Source of the DNA: Pseudoflavonifractor sp. An85
GTDB lineage: Bacteria > Bacillota > Clostridia > Oscillospirales > Oscillospiraceae
Assembly: GCF_002161235.1 (NCBI RefSeq)
Contig: NZ_NFHE01000025.1
Span: 1-34,946, forward strand
Length of the DNA stretch: 34,946 nucleotides
Direction of reading: 5' to 3'
Shown here: in pieces, positions 21,688 through 29,576 of the stretch
Numbering within the stretch: the first letter of the stretch is position 1
Layout: each line of letters begins with the position of its first letter
Made by a program: the position numbers and the translations under genes
Notes under the pieces: generated by a model
Told to the model about the DNA's origin: nothing
Databases searched by the model: none
What the model saw: only the letters and a program-made list of their open reading frames with translations

Positions 21688-22587
21688 ATGTCCGCCAATC
21701 GACTCATTCAAATCCTATCCCTACTGTTGGAGCACGACCGCATCACCGCTCCGCAGTTGGCCGAGCTGCTCCAGGTGTCGGTGAGTACTGTATACCGGGA
21801 AATCGACGCTCTGTCGGCAGCGGGTGTGCCGGTGTGTACCGCGCCGGGCAAAAACGGCGGCATCACCCTCATGGATGGATGCGCCCCCGACTCCAACCTG
21901 TTCACCCCCGGGGAACAGCAGCAGTTGCTGGCTGCTCTGGATGATAACCCGGATGCCCAGCGGGAGGCCACTCTGGCCAAGCTCTCCGCCCTGTTCCGCC
22001 GTCCCGAGGAGGACTGGCTTCAGGTCTATTTGACCCACTGGGGCACTGCCGCCGGGGACACCGAGGACTTCAAGTTGCTGCGGGAGGCCATTTTGCAGCG
22101 TCGGGCGGTGCAGTTTACCTATGCCAGCTCCCAAGGGGAACAGATTCCCTGCCTGGTGCAGCCGGTACGGCTGGTGTTCCAGGGACACGGCTGGTATCTC
22201 CAGGCCTATTGCCCCTTCCATGAGAACTATCGCACCTTCCGGCTGACCCGGATTCTGGACCTAACCATCACCGACCAGCCCTTCCACCGGCTGATGAATC
22301 CCCCCGACCCGGAGTTGTCTGGTGAAATTCCCCCGCTGTTTCGGGTGGAGGCGGAGTTGCGCTTTCCCGCCCAACTGGCCCACCGGGTATACGATGAGTT
22401 TGACCGCCACTGCATTACCCCCCAGCCCGACGGCTCGCTGCTGGTATCCACCGTGTTCCCCGAGGGGGCATGGCTGGCCAGCTACCTGCTGTCCTTCGGC
22501 GGCGGCGTGGAGGTGCTCTCTCCGGCCAGTCTCCAGCGCCAGCTGGCCCAGGCCAGCGAGCAGCTGCGGCAGGCCTATGCCAAATAA
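21688..22587 (+). CDS. HTH/WYL-domain transcription regulator (YafY type)
   Basis: A 299-residue regulator. Residues about 1-60 are a DeoR-like winged helix (LIQILSLLLEHDRITAPQLA, then VSVSTVYREIDALSAAGVPV). The middle and C-terminal part is a WYL domain (RRAVQFTYASSQGEQ, LVFQGHGWYLQAYCP, FRLTRILDL), which binds small ligands or nucleic acid. AGGAGG precedes the ATG. The nearest gene downstream is convergent, so its targets cannot be read from context. Confidence 0.9.
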   Translation: MSANRLIQILSLLLEHDRITAPQLAELLQVSVSTVYREIDALSAAGVPVCTAPGKNGGITLMDGCAPDSNLFTPGEQQQLLAALDDNPDAQREATLAKLSALFRRPEEDWLQVYLTHWGTAAGDTEDFKLLREAILQRRAVQFTYASSQGEQIPCLVQPVRLVFQGHGWYLQAYCPFHENYRTFRLTRILDLTITDQPFHRLMNPPDPELSGEIPPLFRVEAELRFPAQLAHRVYDEFDRHCITPQPDGSLLVSTVFPEGAWLASYLLSFGGGVEVLSPASLQRQLAQASEQLRQAYAK

Positions 22588-22589
22588 GC

Positions 22590-22627
22590 AAAAAATCCCT
22601 GGAAAGCTTCCGCTTTCCAGGGATTTT
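22590..22627. terminator. Bidirectional terminator, stronger leftward
   Basis: AATCCCTGGAAAGC (22594-22607) pairs with GCTTTCCAGGGATT (22612-22625). The rightward T-run is interrupted (TTTTCTC); leftward it is T6. It would end the rightward regulator and also the leftward corA transcript after the repeat element. Confidence 0.88.
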
Positions 22628-22637
22628 CTCTTTATTG

Positions 22638-22802
22638 AAGCCTCGCAGAGTTTTCCCGCCATAGGCGGGAAAACAAATATCAATCCCGTATTTTTCCAGG
22701 ACATGCGCATGGGAAAATACACTTCTCAGCCCACAAGCGTGCCAGTTTACTGGTGCGACGCAGTGGGCTGTATTCCTCTTGGAAATGCTTGCATTTCCAA
22801 GA
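22638..22802 (+). repeat. Four-hairpin covarying element, copy 2 (3' of corA)
   Basis: H1: TTTTCCCGCC-ATA-GGCGGGAAAA (22651-22673). H2: 22688-22698 with 22710-22720 around GGACATGCGCA, containing one T-G pair. H3: CAGCCCAC (22727-22734) with GTGGGCTG (22763-22770), and inside it GCGT/ACGC and CCAG/CTGG. H4: TCTTGGAAATGC-TT-GCATTTCCAAGA (22777-22802), 12 perfect pairs, ending 3 nt from the corA stop codon. The 5' motif is AAGCCTCGCAGAG, identical in copy 3. Confidence 0.9.
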
Positions 22803-22805
22803 AGA

Positions 22806-23735
22806 TTAAAACAGATCCTTCTTTTTCAGGAAAATAGCCAGAACGATGATAATGGCCGCACTCATCAGCAGAGGCACCCACCAGAACTGATCCAGGGGCA
22901 GGCCGCCGGTGATATTCATACCGAAGTAGCCGAAGATGATGTTAGGTACCGTCATAAGGATGGTGATGGAGGTCAGTACCTTCATGATGACGTTCAGGTT
23001 GTTGGAAATCACCGAGGCAAAGGCATCCATCATACCGGAGATAATGGAGGAGTAGATCTGTGCCATCTCAATGGCCTGACGCACCTCAATGAGCACGTCC
23101 TCCAGCAAGTCGTGGTCCTCCTCATAAAGGGTGACAATGCGGCCTCGGAGGATCTTCTCCAAGGTCACCTCGTTGGCCTTCAGGGAGGTGTTAAAGTAGA
23201 CCAGGGACTTCTCCAGATCCAGCAACTGAATGAGCTCTTTGTTGCGCTGAGACTTGTACAGCTGCCGCTCCATGTAGTTGTAAGTCTTGTCAATCTGCTT
23301 TAGATATTGCAGGTAACGCTTGGCCACCAGCAGCAGAATGTTGAGGATAAAGCGGGTGCGCTGCTGGGTGCGCACATCCTTCACCAGTCCGTCCTGGAGG
23401 TCTCGCATCACCGAGGTCTCTTTCAGGCACACGGTGACGATGTGCTTGTCCGTGACGATGATGCCCATAGGCAGGGTGGAGTACACCACGCCGGTCTCGT
23501 CCCGCTCCATGGCAGGGGTGTCCACGATAATCAAGGTCTGGCCATCCTCGCTGTCGATACGGGAGGTCTCCTCTTCGTCCAAGGCGGCCTTCAAAAAGGG
23601 CAGCTCCACGCCCAGGGTCACGGAAACGGTCTTCAGCTCATCCTCGCTGGGGTAAATCATGTTGATCCAGCAGCCGTCCTCCACGGAGTCCAGCTTGGTC
23701 ATCTTTCCGTCAATGGTCTTGTGAATGCTAATCAT
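22806..23735 (-). CDS. corA: CorA-family magnesium/divalent cation transporter
   Basis: A 309-residue member of the CorA family, which forms a pentameric Mg2+ (or Co2+/Ni2+) channel. A long cytoplasmic N-domain is followed by the coiled stalk (KQIDKTYNYMERQLYKSQRN) and two C-terminal membrane helices, with the diagnostic GMN in YFGMNITGGLP between them and a basic KKKDLF end. The ATG at 23735 follows GAAAGG. The gene has its own promoter and a long structured leader, and a copy of the four-hairpin element begins 3 nt after its stop. Confidence 0.93.
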   Translation of the reverse strand: MISIHKTIDGKMTKLDSVEDGCWINMIYPSEDELKTVSVTLGVELPFLKAALDEEETSRIDSEDGQTLIIVDTPAMERDETGVVYSTLPMGIIVTDKHIVTVCLKETSVMRDLQDGLVKDVRTQQRTRFILNILLLVAKRYLQYLKQIDKTYNYMERQLYKSQRNKELIQLLDLEKSLVYFNTSLKANEVTLEKILRGRIVTLYEEDHDLLEDVLIEVRQAIEMAQIYSSIISGMMDAFASVISNNLNVIMKVLTSITILMTVPNIIFGYFGMNITGGLPLDQFWWVPLLMSAAIIIVLAIFLKKKDLF

Positions 23736-23975
23736 CTCTGTTCACACCTTTCTCAAACAGGCAAAAGGGCACACGTCCCCCTTCCCGTTTGCGCTCAAAA
23801 TCGGTTGTGGGTCACACAACGGTGGGCGCAGAAGGTTGAACCTGGATGTGGGAACATCCCCTCAACACACACGCCGCACATATTTCTTCCAACTTCGACT
23901 AGATGGGTCACCTGCCACGGCGCATGTCACATCCTTTCTTCTCTAGGCATTCGTAATTGGGCCATCTCATGACCA
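23736..23975 (-). promoter_or_regulatory. Long structured leader of corA, family not recognised
   Basis: About 240 nt of transcribed leader without a gene. Read leftward, successive stems are visible: TTGGTCAT/ATGGCCCAA near the start; ACATGCGCCG with CGGCGTGTGT; GGATGT-TCCC-ACATCC inside GTTGA/TTCAAC; TGCGC/GCGCA enclosing GTTGTG/CACAAC; and CAAAC/GTTTG enclosing AGGG/CCCT just before the ribosome site. It does not show the conserved M-box (ykoK) core. A metal-sensing role is inferred from the gene. Confidence 0.55.
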
Positions 23976-23981
23976 ACCATC

Positions 23982-24010
23982 ATTATATGACAGCCCCCGG
24001 TGGTTTGCAA
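23982..24010 (-). promoter_or_regulatory. corA promoter inside a large inverted repeat
   Basis: TTGCAA (24010-24005), 17 nt, TATAAT (23987-23982). An inverted repeat CCCCCGGTGG (23994-24003) with CCACCGGGGG (24025-24034), plus inner GCAA/TTGC, covers the -35. It could be an operator or the T-less end of the dpaB transcript. Confidence 0.75.
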
Positions 24011-24044
24011 CCCTAAAAATTGCGCCACCGGGGGTGATATTTCG

Positions 24045-24626
24045 TCAGTTTGCCCCCAACAGCAGGGGTTGATACTGCTTTCCCTGCAAAGCCAGGACCA
24101 GGGTATCTGCGGTAAGGGAAAAATCGGAAACCAGGGATGTGGGCTTCTCGTAGCAGTCGTCCTGGCGCAGGGGTACAAAGTACACCCCCTTGCGGCCCAG
24201 CATGGTGCCCACATTGGGAGCCGAGGCAGCCAGGCCGTCGTTGGTGGCCAGGGCCAACACCAGAGGCCTACCGTTGCGCAAGTGGGCCTTGGCAGCCATG
24301 GTCACCGTCCCATCAGTGATGCCGTGGGCCAGCTTGCCCAGGGTGTTTCCGGTGCAGGGGCAGATGACCAGGGCATCCAGCAGCTTCCGGGGCCCGATGG
24401 GCTCGGCGTCTGCCACGGTGCGGATGACCCTCCTGCCGCATATCCGCTCCATTTCCCGCATAAAATCATGGCTGTTGCCAAATCGGGTGTCGGTGCTGGC
24501 CACCGTCTCTGAGACAATGGGCCAAATCTGGGTATACTTCCCCGCCAGCTGTTCCAAGGTGTCCAGGGCCCGAGCCATGGTGCAAAAGGAACCGCAAAAG
24601 GCGAAGCCAATGTTTTTCGCTTCCAT
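24045..24626 (-). CDS. dpaB: Dipicolinate synthase subunit B
   Basis: A 193-residue flavoprotein-fold subunit of the enzyme that makes dipicolinic acid, which fills the spore core with calcium and gives heat resistance. Starting MEAKNIGFAFCGSFCTMARA, it carries VICPCTGNTLGKLAHGITDG and VLALATNDGLAASAPNVGTM, both typical of SpoVFB. It is 2 nt downstream of dpaA. The mother-cell sigma factor K is the usual regulator; I could not place a sigma-K promoter with confidence. Confidence 0.93.
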   Translation of the reverse strand: MEAKNIGFAFCGSFCTMARALDTLEQLAGKYTQIWPIVSETVASTDTRFGNSHDFMREMERICGRRVIRTVADAEPIGPRKLLDALVICPCTGNTLGKLAHGITDGTVTMAAKAHLRNGRPLVLALATNDGLAASAPNVGTMLGRKGVYFVPLRQDDCYEKPTSLVSDFSLTADTLVLALQGKQYQPLLLGAN

Positions 24627-24628
24627 CG

Positions 24629-25477
24629 TTACACTCCCAACTCCTCCATAATGTGATAGACGGTGTCTTTCAGATACTCCGCCGCCGTATGGGGGGCCAC
24701 TTTGCCTGGAAGGCCTCTGGCCCACACCACCTCCACCCCCAGAGTCTGGGCGGCCTGTTGGTCTACGCCCCCCGGCTCGGAGGCCAGGTCCATGACCCAG
24801 GCCCCCTCCCGCAGGGCGGATAGCTCCTCCAGCCCCAACAGGGGCACGGGTATGGTGTTAATCACCAAATGGGGACAGTGCAGCCACTCCCCCATGCCGT
24901 GCAGCGGTTCCGCCTCCAGTCCCAGGCTCATCGCCAGGGCTCTTTGGGCGGGATTGCGGGCCAAAATGCACACCTTGGCCCCCAGGGTGTGGAGGCGGAC
25001 CCCCAGGGCCTGCCCCACCCGGCCAAAGCCCAAAATCCAGATGCGGGCGTTGTGGATGGTGGTAGGCATACGCTCCATGGCCAGCTGAATGGCCCCTTCC
25101 GCCGTGGGTATGGCGTTGAGCAAAGTCAGCTCTTCCCGGGCATAATAATCCACCAGGGAAATGCCCCGCCCCTGGGCCTGATGGCGCAAGGTGTCCCGCA
25201 CCAGGCCGCCGCACAGCAGTTGCCCCGGCCTCATGGCCTCCAGCACCTGCTCCACCTCTACCCGTCCCTCCCACAAGGGGGTGTAGATCTCCCCCTCCGG
25301 CTTCTCCGCCGGCAGAGGGAGGATGACGCAATGGGCCAGGGAAAGTCCCTCCAGCCCCGGCTGCTGCCCCTCTTCCAGTCCAAAGGTATGTACCCTGTGA
25401 CCGTCGTCTCGGAGCAGCTTTGCCAGCATCCGCTGCCGCTGGTCGCCGCCCAGCACCCAAATGTGTCTACGCTCCAT
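24629..25477 (-). CDS. dpaA: Dipicolinate synthase subunit A
   Basis: A 282-residue dehydrogenase-like subunit (SpoVFA). The N-terminal part (HIWVLGGDQRQRMLAKLLRD) precedes a Rossmann fold with ILGFGRVGQALGVRL, and VINTIPVPLL and MDLASEPGGVD in the C-terminal half are family motifs. With dpaB it converts an aspartate-pathway intermediate to dipicolinate. The presence of the pair shows this is a spore former. The divergent region 25478-25588 up to pncB shows no further gene. Confidence 0.94.
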   Translation of the reverse strand: MERRHIWVLGGDQRQRMLAKLLRDDGHRVHTFGLEEGQQPGLEGLSLAHCVILPLPAEKPEGEIYTPLWEGRVEVEQVLEAMRPGQLLCGGLVRDTLRHQAQGRGISLVDYYAREELTLLNAIPTAEGAIQLAMERMPTTIHNARIWILGFGRVGQALGVRLHTLGAKVCILARNPAQRALAMSLGLEAEPLHGMGEWLHCPHLVINTIPVPLLGLEELSALREGAWVMDLASEPGGVDQQAAQTLGVEVVWARGLPGKVAPHTAAEYLKDTVYHIMEELGV

Positions 25478-25588
25478 CCTACGTTCCGACTCCTCTCCGG
25501 GGCTTCCGGCTTTCTGACACCGCCCTCATCCCAGTGTATTCCACCCACCCATGGTGGTGACATCTGGAACGAAATGCGCAAGCAATGA

Positions 25589-25617
25589 TTGCAATTCCTG
25601 TCAAGACAGCTTATAAT
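25589..25617 (+). promoter_or_regulatory. pncB promoter with palindrome in spacer
   Basis: TTGCAA (25589-25594), 17 nt, TATAAT (25612-25617). The spacer holds CTGTC-AA-GACAG, a candidate operator. It resembles what I remember of the niacin repressor NiaR site, but I cannot confirm it here. Confidence 0.75.
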
Positions 25618-25649
25618 GTATAGGATATCTTCAAAAGGGGGACTACCCT

Positions 25650-27080
25650 GTGAAACACGACATCAACTACACCATGCTCACCGACTTTTACGAGCTGACC
25701 ATGGGCAACGGCTATTTCCAGACCGGCGTCACCGACCAAATCTGTTACTTTGACATCTTTTTCCGCAGCGTGCCCGACGGCGGCGGCTTTGCCATTGCCG
25801 CAGGCCTGGAGCAAGTGATCTCCTACATTCGGGATCTGCACTTCGACGAGGAGGACATCGCATATCTCCGCTCCAAAAACACCTTCTCCCCCGAATTTTT
25901 GGACTATCTGCGCACGTTCCGCTTTACCGGCGACATCTGGGCCGTGCCCGAAGGCACCCCCATCTTCCCCCGGGAGCCCATCCTCACCGTGCGTGCTCCC
26001 GCCATCGAGGCTCAGTTTGTGGAGACCTATCTGCTGCTGACCCTAAACCACCAGTCCCTCATCGCCACCAAGTCCAACCGCATCGTCCGGGCCGCTGAGG
26101 GCCGTCCCGTGGCGGAGTTTGGCTCCCGCCGAGCCCAGGGAGCCGACGGCGCTCTGTTGGGCGCCCGGGCCAGCTATATCGCCGGTGCCTCCGGCACCGC
26201 CTGTGCCATGGCCGACCAGATGTTTGACACCCCCGCCACCGGCACCATGGCCCACTCCTGGGTGCAGATGTTCCCCGACGAGTACACCGCTTTCAAAACC
26301 TACTGTGAAATCTACCCCCACGCCGCCACCCTGCTGGTGGACACCTACAACGTGCTCAAGTCCGGCGTACCCAACGCCATCCGGGTGTTCCAGGAGCTGG
26401 GCATCACTCAGGGCGGCATCCGCATCGACTCCGGCGATTTGACCTATCTGTCCAAGAAGGCCCGGAAGATGCTGGACGAAGCCGGACTGACCCAGATCAA
26501 AATCATTGCTTCCAACTCCCTGGACGAGTATATCATCCGGGACCTGCTCACCCAGGGCGCCGCCATCGACGGCTTCGGCGTGGGCGAGCGGCTCATCACC
26601 TCCAAGAGTGAGCCGGTGTTTGGCGGCGTGTACAAGTTGGCGGCCATTGAGGGGAAGGACGGAACCATCATTCCCAAGATCAAGATCAGCGAAAACCCCG
26701 CCAAGATGACCATTCCCCACTTTAAAAAGGTGTACCGTCTGTACGAAATTGAGACGGGCAAAGCCCTGGCCGACTATATCTGTCTCCACGACGAGAACCC
26801 CGACTTCACCCAGCCCTTAGAGCTCTTTGACCCCGAGGCGGTGTGGAAGCACAAGACCATCTCCAACTACACCGCCCGGCCCCTGCTGGTGCCCATCTTC
26901 CAGGGCGGACAGCTGGTGTACCAGGCCCCCACTATCCAGGAGACCCGGGTGTACTGCGCCCGGGAGGTGGACAGCCTGTGGGACGAGGTCAAGCGGTTTG
27001 AAAACCCCCACAACTACTATGTGGACCTGTCCCAGAAACTGTGGGACGTGCGGGCGGACCTGCTCTCCCACACCCATTGA
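25650..27080 (+). CDS. pncB: Nicotinate phosphoribosyltransferase
   Basis: A 476-residue enzyme that joins nicotinate and PRPP to nicotinate mononucleotide for NAD salvage. The start MKHDINYTMLTDFYELTMGN is family-typical, with YFDIFFRSVPDGGGFAIAAG, EFGSRRAQGADGALLGARAS and GIRIDSGDLTYLSKKARKML (the substrate-binding region). The start is GTG at 25650, with AAGGGGG in front. It heads a group with mtnN and luxS, 8 nt from the next gene. Confidence 0.95.
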   Translation: MKHDINYTMLTDFYELTMGNGYFQTGVTDQICYFDIFFRSVPDGGGFAIAAGLEQVISYIRDLHFDEEDIAYLRSKNTFSPEFLDYLRTFRFTGDIWAVPEGTPIFPREPILTVRAPAIEAQFVETYLLLTLNHQSLIATKSNRIVRAAEGRPVAEFGSRRAQGADGALLGARASYIAGASGTACAMADQMFDTPATGTMAHSWVQMFPDEYTAFKTYCEIYPHAATLLVDTYNVLKSGVPNAIRVFQELGITQGGIRIDSGDLTYLSKKARKMLDEAGLTQIKIIASNSLDEYIIRDLLTQGAAIDGFGVGERLITSKSEPVFGGVYKLAAIEGKDGTIIPKIKISENPAKMTIPHFKKVYRLYEIETGKALADYICLHDENPDFTQPLELFDPEAVWKHKTISNYTARPLLVPIFQGGQLVYQAPTIQETRVYCAREVDSLWDEVKRFENPHNYYVDLSQKLWDVRADLLSHTH

Positions 27081-27088
27081 GGTGCGCC

Positions 27089-27754
27089 ATGCGAGGAATT
27101 GTATACGCCATGGGCAAAGAGATGGCAGGACCCCTGGCCCAGGCCAACCCCCTGGGGGACGTGGCTGGCATGAAGCTGTACCAGGCCGATGAAACCACCG
27201 TGGTGTGTGTCTGCGGCATCGGCAAGGTCCACGCTGCCATGGGTACCCAGCTTCTCATCGACCGCTTCGGGGTAGATGAGGTGTACAACGCCGGAGTGGC
27301 CGGCTGCTTCCACGACTTCCCCGTGGGCACCCTGGTGGTGGCACACCACTGTGTCCAGCACGACATGGACATCTCCGCCACCGGCTCCCCTCTGGGGGAA
27401 ATTCCCGGCCCGGATCTCATCGAGCTGCTCTGCACCGGAACCCAGAAAGATGTGGACACCCTCACCCAGGCTGGTTTTGCCCCCCGTACAGGCGTAGTGG
27501 CCACTGGAGACTGGTTTGGCCGGGATTACACCCGAGCGGCCATGCTGCGGGACCATTTCTCCGCCACCGTGTGCGACATGGAGGCGGGGGCGGTGGCCCA
27601 GGTGTGTCTGTGTCACCACATTCCCTTCCACTCCTTGAAAATCGTCTCCGACCACCTGTTCCACCCCGCCCAAGGGGAGGAATACGCCCAAAATGTGCCC
27701 CAGGTGGTGGAGAAACTCAACCAGGCTCTTGCGGCCTTACTCTGGAGGTCTTAA
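27089..27754 (+). CDS. mtnN: 5'-methylthioadenosine/S-adenosylhomocysteine nucleosidase
   Basis: A 221-residue nucleosidase that cleaves adenine from SAH and methylthioadenosine. It shows the family's N-terminal GIVYAMGKEM, VCGIGKVHAAMGTQLLIDRF, YNAGVAGCF, VCDMEAGAVAQVC and the catalytic-Asp region KIVSDHLF. The ATG at 27089 has GAGGTGCGCC in front. It feeds S-ribosylhomocysteine to the LuxS encoded 1 nt downstream. A weaker alternative is a related purine nucleosidase. Confidence 0.93.
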   Translation: MRGIVYAMGKEMAGPLAQANPLGDVAGMKLYQADETTVVCVCGIGKVHAAMGTQLLIDRFGVDEVYNAGVAGCFHDFPVGTLVVAHHCVQHDMDISATGSPLGEIPGPDLIELLCTGTQKDVDTLTQAGFAPRTGVVATGDWFGRDYTRAAMLRDHFSATVCDMEAGAVAQVCLCHHIPFHSLKIVSDHLFHPAQGEEYAQNVPQVVEKLNQALAALLWRS

Positions 27755-27755
27755 C

Positions 27756-28214
27756 ATGGAAAAAATCGCAAGCTTTCAGGTGGACCACACCACCCTGCGC
27801 CCGGGTATGTATCTCTCCCGCCGGGATGGGCATGTGGTGACCTTTGACCTGCGCTTCAAAGTGCCCAACACCGGGGACTTGCTCACCAACGCCGAGATGC
27901 ACTCGGTGGAGCACATCATCGCCACCCTGCTGCGCAACAGCGAGCAGAAGGACGCGGTGATCTACTTTGGCCCCATGGGGTGCCAGACCGGCTTCTATGT
28001 GCTGCTGGACAACGAGCAGCTGACCATGGAGGACTGCATCGCCCTGGTGCAATCCGTCTTTGAGGCAGGCGCCAACTACACCGGCGAGATGCCGGGCAAG
28101 TCGGCGGTAGAGTGCGGCAACTACATCAACCTGGATGTGGATCTGGCCCGCACCCAGTGCCGCTACTACGCCGATCTCATCCGGGATTGGACGGTAGAAC
28201 AACTGGCATACTAA
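27756..28214 (+). CDS. luxS: S-ribosylhomocysteine lyase LuxS
   Basis: A 152-residue metalloenzyme that splits S-ribosylhomocysteine to homocysteine and the precursor of autoinducer-2. Metal ligands are H49 and H53 (HSVEH) and C120 (AVECGNY), with E52 and the catalytic-type cysteine C76 in GPMGCQTGFYV. Together with the preceding nucleosidase it detoxifies SAH and recycles the methyl cycle. The start is ATG 27756, directly after the mtnN stop. Confidence 0.97.
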   Translation: MEKIASFQVDHTTLRPGMYLSRRDGHVVTFDLRFKVPNTGDLLTNAEMHSVEHIIATLLRNSEQKDAVIYFGPMGCQTGFYVLLDNEQLTMEDCIALVQSVFEAGANYTGEMPGKSAVECGNYINLDVDLARTQCRYYADLIRDWTVEQLAY

Positions 28215-28216
28215 GA

Positions 28217-28262
28217 AAAAACATGGGACCCCTCAGCGTTGCTGAGCGGTCCCATGTTTTTT
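28217..28262. terminator. Bidirectional terminator between luxS and coaBC
   Basis: ACATGGGACC (28221-28230) pairs with GGTCCCATGT (28248-28257), with an inner CTCAGC-GTT-GCTGAG. A-run and T-run of six flank it. The T-run runs into the coaBC stop codon, so the leftward transcript ends almost at its coding end. Confidence 0.95.
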
Positions 28263-29454
28263 AGCTTCGTTTCTCCAGAATCCGGTCCAACAGAGCATGG
28301 GCCGCCTCCTCCTTGCTCATGAGAGGCAGTTCCACCGTCTCCTGATGGTCAATGAGGGTAAGCACGTTGGTGGCAGTGCCAAAGCCGGCCCCCTCCTGCT
28401 TAAGGTTGTTGGCGGCAATGAGGTCCAGGTTCTTTTTCTCCAGCTTCTTGCGGGAGTTTTCCACCATATCCTGAGTCTCCATGGAGAAGCCGCACAGGAA
28501 CTGGCCTGGGGCCTTGTGCTGGCCCAGCCAGGCCAAGATATCCTGGGTGCGCACCAGTTCCAGGGCCAGGTCGTCGCCGCTTTTCTTCATCTTTTCCTCT
28601 TCCTGGACGGCGGGGCGGTAGTCGGCCACAGCGGCGGCCTTGATGACAATGTCCTGCTGGTCAAAGCGGCTTGTCACCGCCTCGAACATGTCCTGGGCAG
28701 AGCGAATATCCACCCGCTCCACATGCACCGGCGTGCTCAGCCCTGTGGGGCCGGACACCAGCGTCACCGTGGCCCCGCGGCTGGCGGCAGCCTTGGCAAT
28801 GGCGTAGCCCATCTTTCCGGTGGAGTGGTTGGTGAGGTAGCGCACCGGGTCCAGGGCCTCCTGGGTGGGACCGGCAGTGACCAGCACCCGCAGCCCTTCC
28901 ATGTCCTTCTCGTGGCCCACGGCATGCTCCACATAGGCCAGAAGCTCCTCCGGCTCAGGCATTTTCCCCTTGCCCACCGCCCCGCAGGCCAGCCGTCCAC
29001 TGGCGGGCTGGATGATTTCCCAGCCGTACCGCTGCAAGGTGGCCAAATTGTCTTGGGTCACCGGGTTTTCAAACATCTTGGTGTTCATGGCCGGGGCCGC
29101 CAGCTTGGGGCAGTTGCAGGCCAGCACGGTGGTGGTGAGCATATCGTCGGCCAGACCGTGGGCCAGCTTGGCCAGCACGTTGGCGGTGGCGGGGGCCACC
29201 AGCACCACGTCCGCCTGATCGGCCAGGGCAATGTGCTCCACCTGGAACTGATAGTTGCGGTCGAAGGTGTCCACGCTCACCCGGTTGCCCGTCAACGACT
29301 CAAAGGTGTGGGGGCCAATGAACTCAGTGGCGTTTTTTGTCATCAACACATGGACGTTCGCCCCCTGTTTTACCAGAGCGGAGGCCAAAGATGCAGATTT
29401 ATAGCAGGCAATGCCGCCTGTTACACACAGCAGCACGGTCTTTCCCTTTAACAT
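28261..29454 (-). CDS. coaBC: Phosphopantothenoylcysteine synthetase/decarboxylase
   Basis: A 397-residue bifunctional enzyme of coenzyme A synthesis. The N-terminal flavoprotein decarboxylase (CoaC) has LLCVTGGIACYKSASL, PAMNTKMFENP and the catalytic-Cys motif RLACGAVGKGKMPEPEE; the C-terminal CTP-dependent synthetase (CoaB) has NHSTGKMGYAIAKAAASRGA, KAAAVADYRP and GFSMETQD. The ATG at 29454 has AAAGGAG in front; the in-frame start 21 nt upstream lacks one. It is divergent from the pantothenate transporter and kinase genes, forming a CoA locus. Confidence 0.96.
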   Translation of the reverse strand: MLKGKTVLLCVTGGIACYKSASLASALVKQGANVHVLMTKNATEFIGPHTFESLTGNRVSVDTFDRNYQFQVEHIALADQADVVLVAPATANVLAKLAHGLADDMLTTTVLACNCPKLAAPAMNTKMFENPVTQDNLATLQRYGWEIIQPASGRLACGAVGKGKMPEPEELLAYVEHAVGHEKDMEGLRVLVTAGPTQEALDPVRYLTNHSTGKMGYAIAKAAASRGATVTLVSGPTGLSTPVHVERVDIRSAQDMFEAVTSRFDQQDIVIKAAAVADYRPAVQEEEKMKKSGDDLALELVRTQDILAWLGQHKAPGQFLCGFSMETQDMVENSRKKLEKKNLDLIAANNLKQEGAGFGTATNVLTLIDHQETVELPLMSKEEAAHALLDRILEKRS

Positions 29455-29510
29455 GTGGGTCTCTCCTTTATCCATGGGCGGGTTCTGTCCTGCCCTTTTG
29501 TATCGGGTCG

Positions 29511-29519
29511 ATTATACCA
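29511..29519 (-). promoter_or_regulatory. coaBC promoter, extended -10
   Basis: TG-G-TATAAT on the leftward strand with no good -35; an extended -10 may suffice. Confidence 0.55.
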
Positions 29520-29547
29520 GACCCCTTCTCTACTTTCCACAACTACG

Positions 29548-29576
29548 TTGCAATTTTTCTCCCACTCCCGTATAAT
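29548..29576 (+). promoter_or_regulatory. Promoter of the pantothenate transporter-coaX operon
   Basis: TTGCAA (29548-29553), 17 nt, TATAAT (29571-29576). A leader of about 125 nt follows (to 29708). It contains small stems (ACAGCG/CGCTGT, GCC/GGC, CCCA/TGGG) and a 7-codon frame (MRRQVHP) but no terminator and no riboswitch I know. Confidence 0.8.

Noticed and set aside
23770-23970. 6S RNA in the corA leader region
   Set aside because: A GTTGAGGGGA stretch and neighbouring stems recalled 6S RNA, but the single long helix with a central bubble cannot be drawn and the RNA runs straight into corA.
23736-23975. M-box (ykoK) magnesium riboswitch in front of corA
   Set aside because: The gene context fits, but the conserved M-box core sequences are absent; kept only as an unassigned structured leader.
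25478-25588. Sigma-E or sigma-K promoter for dpaA
   Set aside because: An AATACACT resembling a sigma-E -10 is present, but no matching -35 at the right distance could be found.
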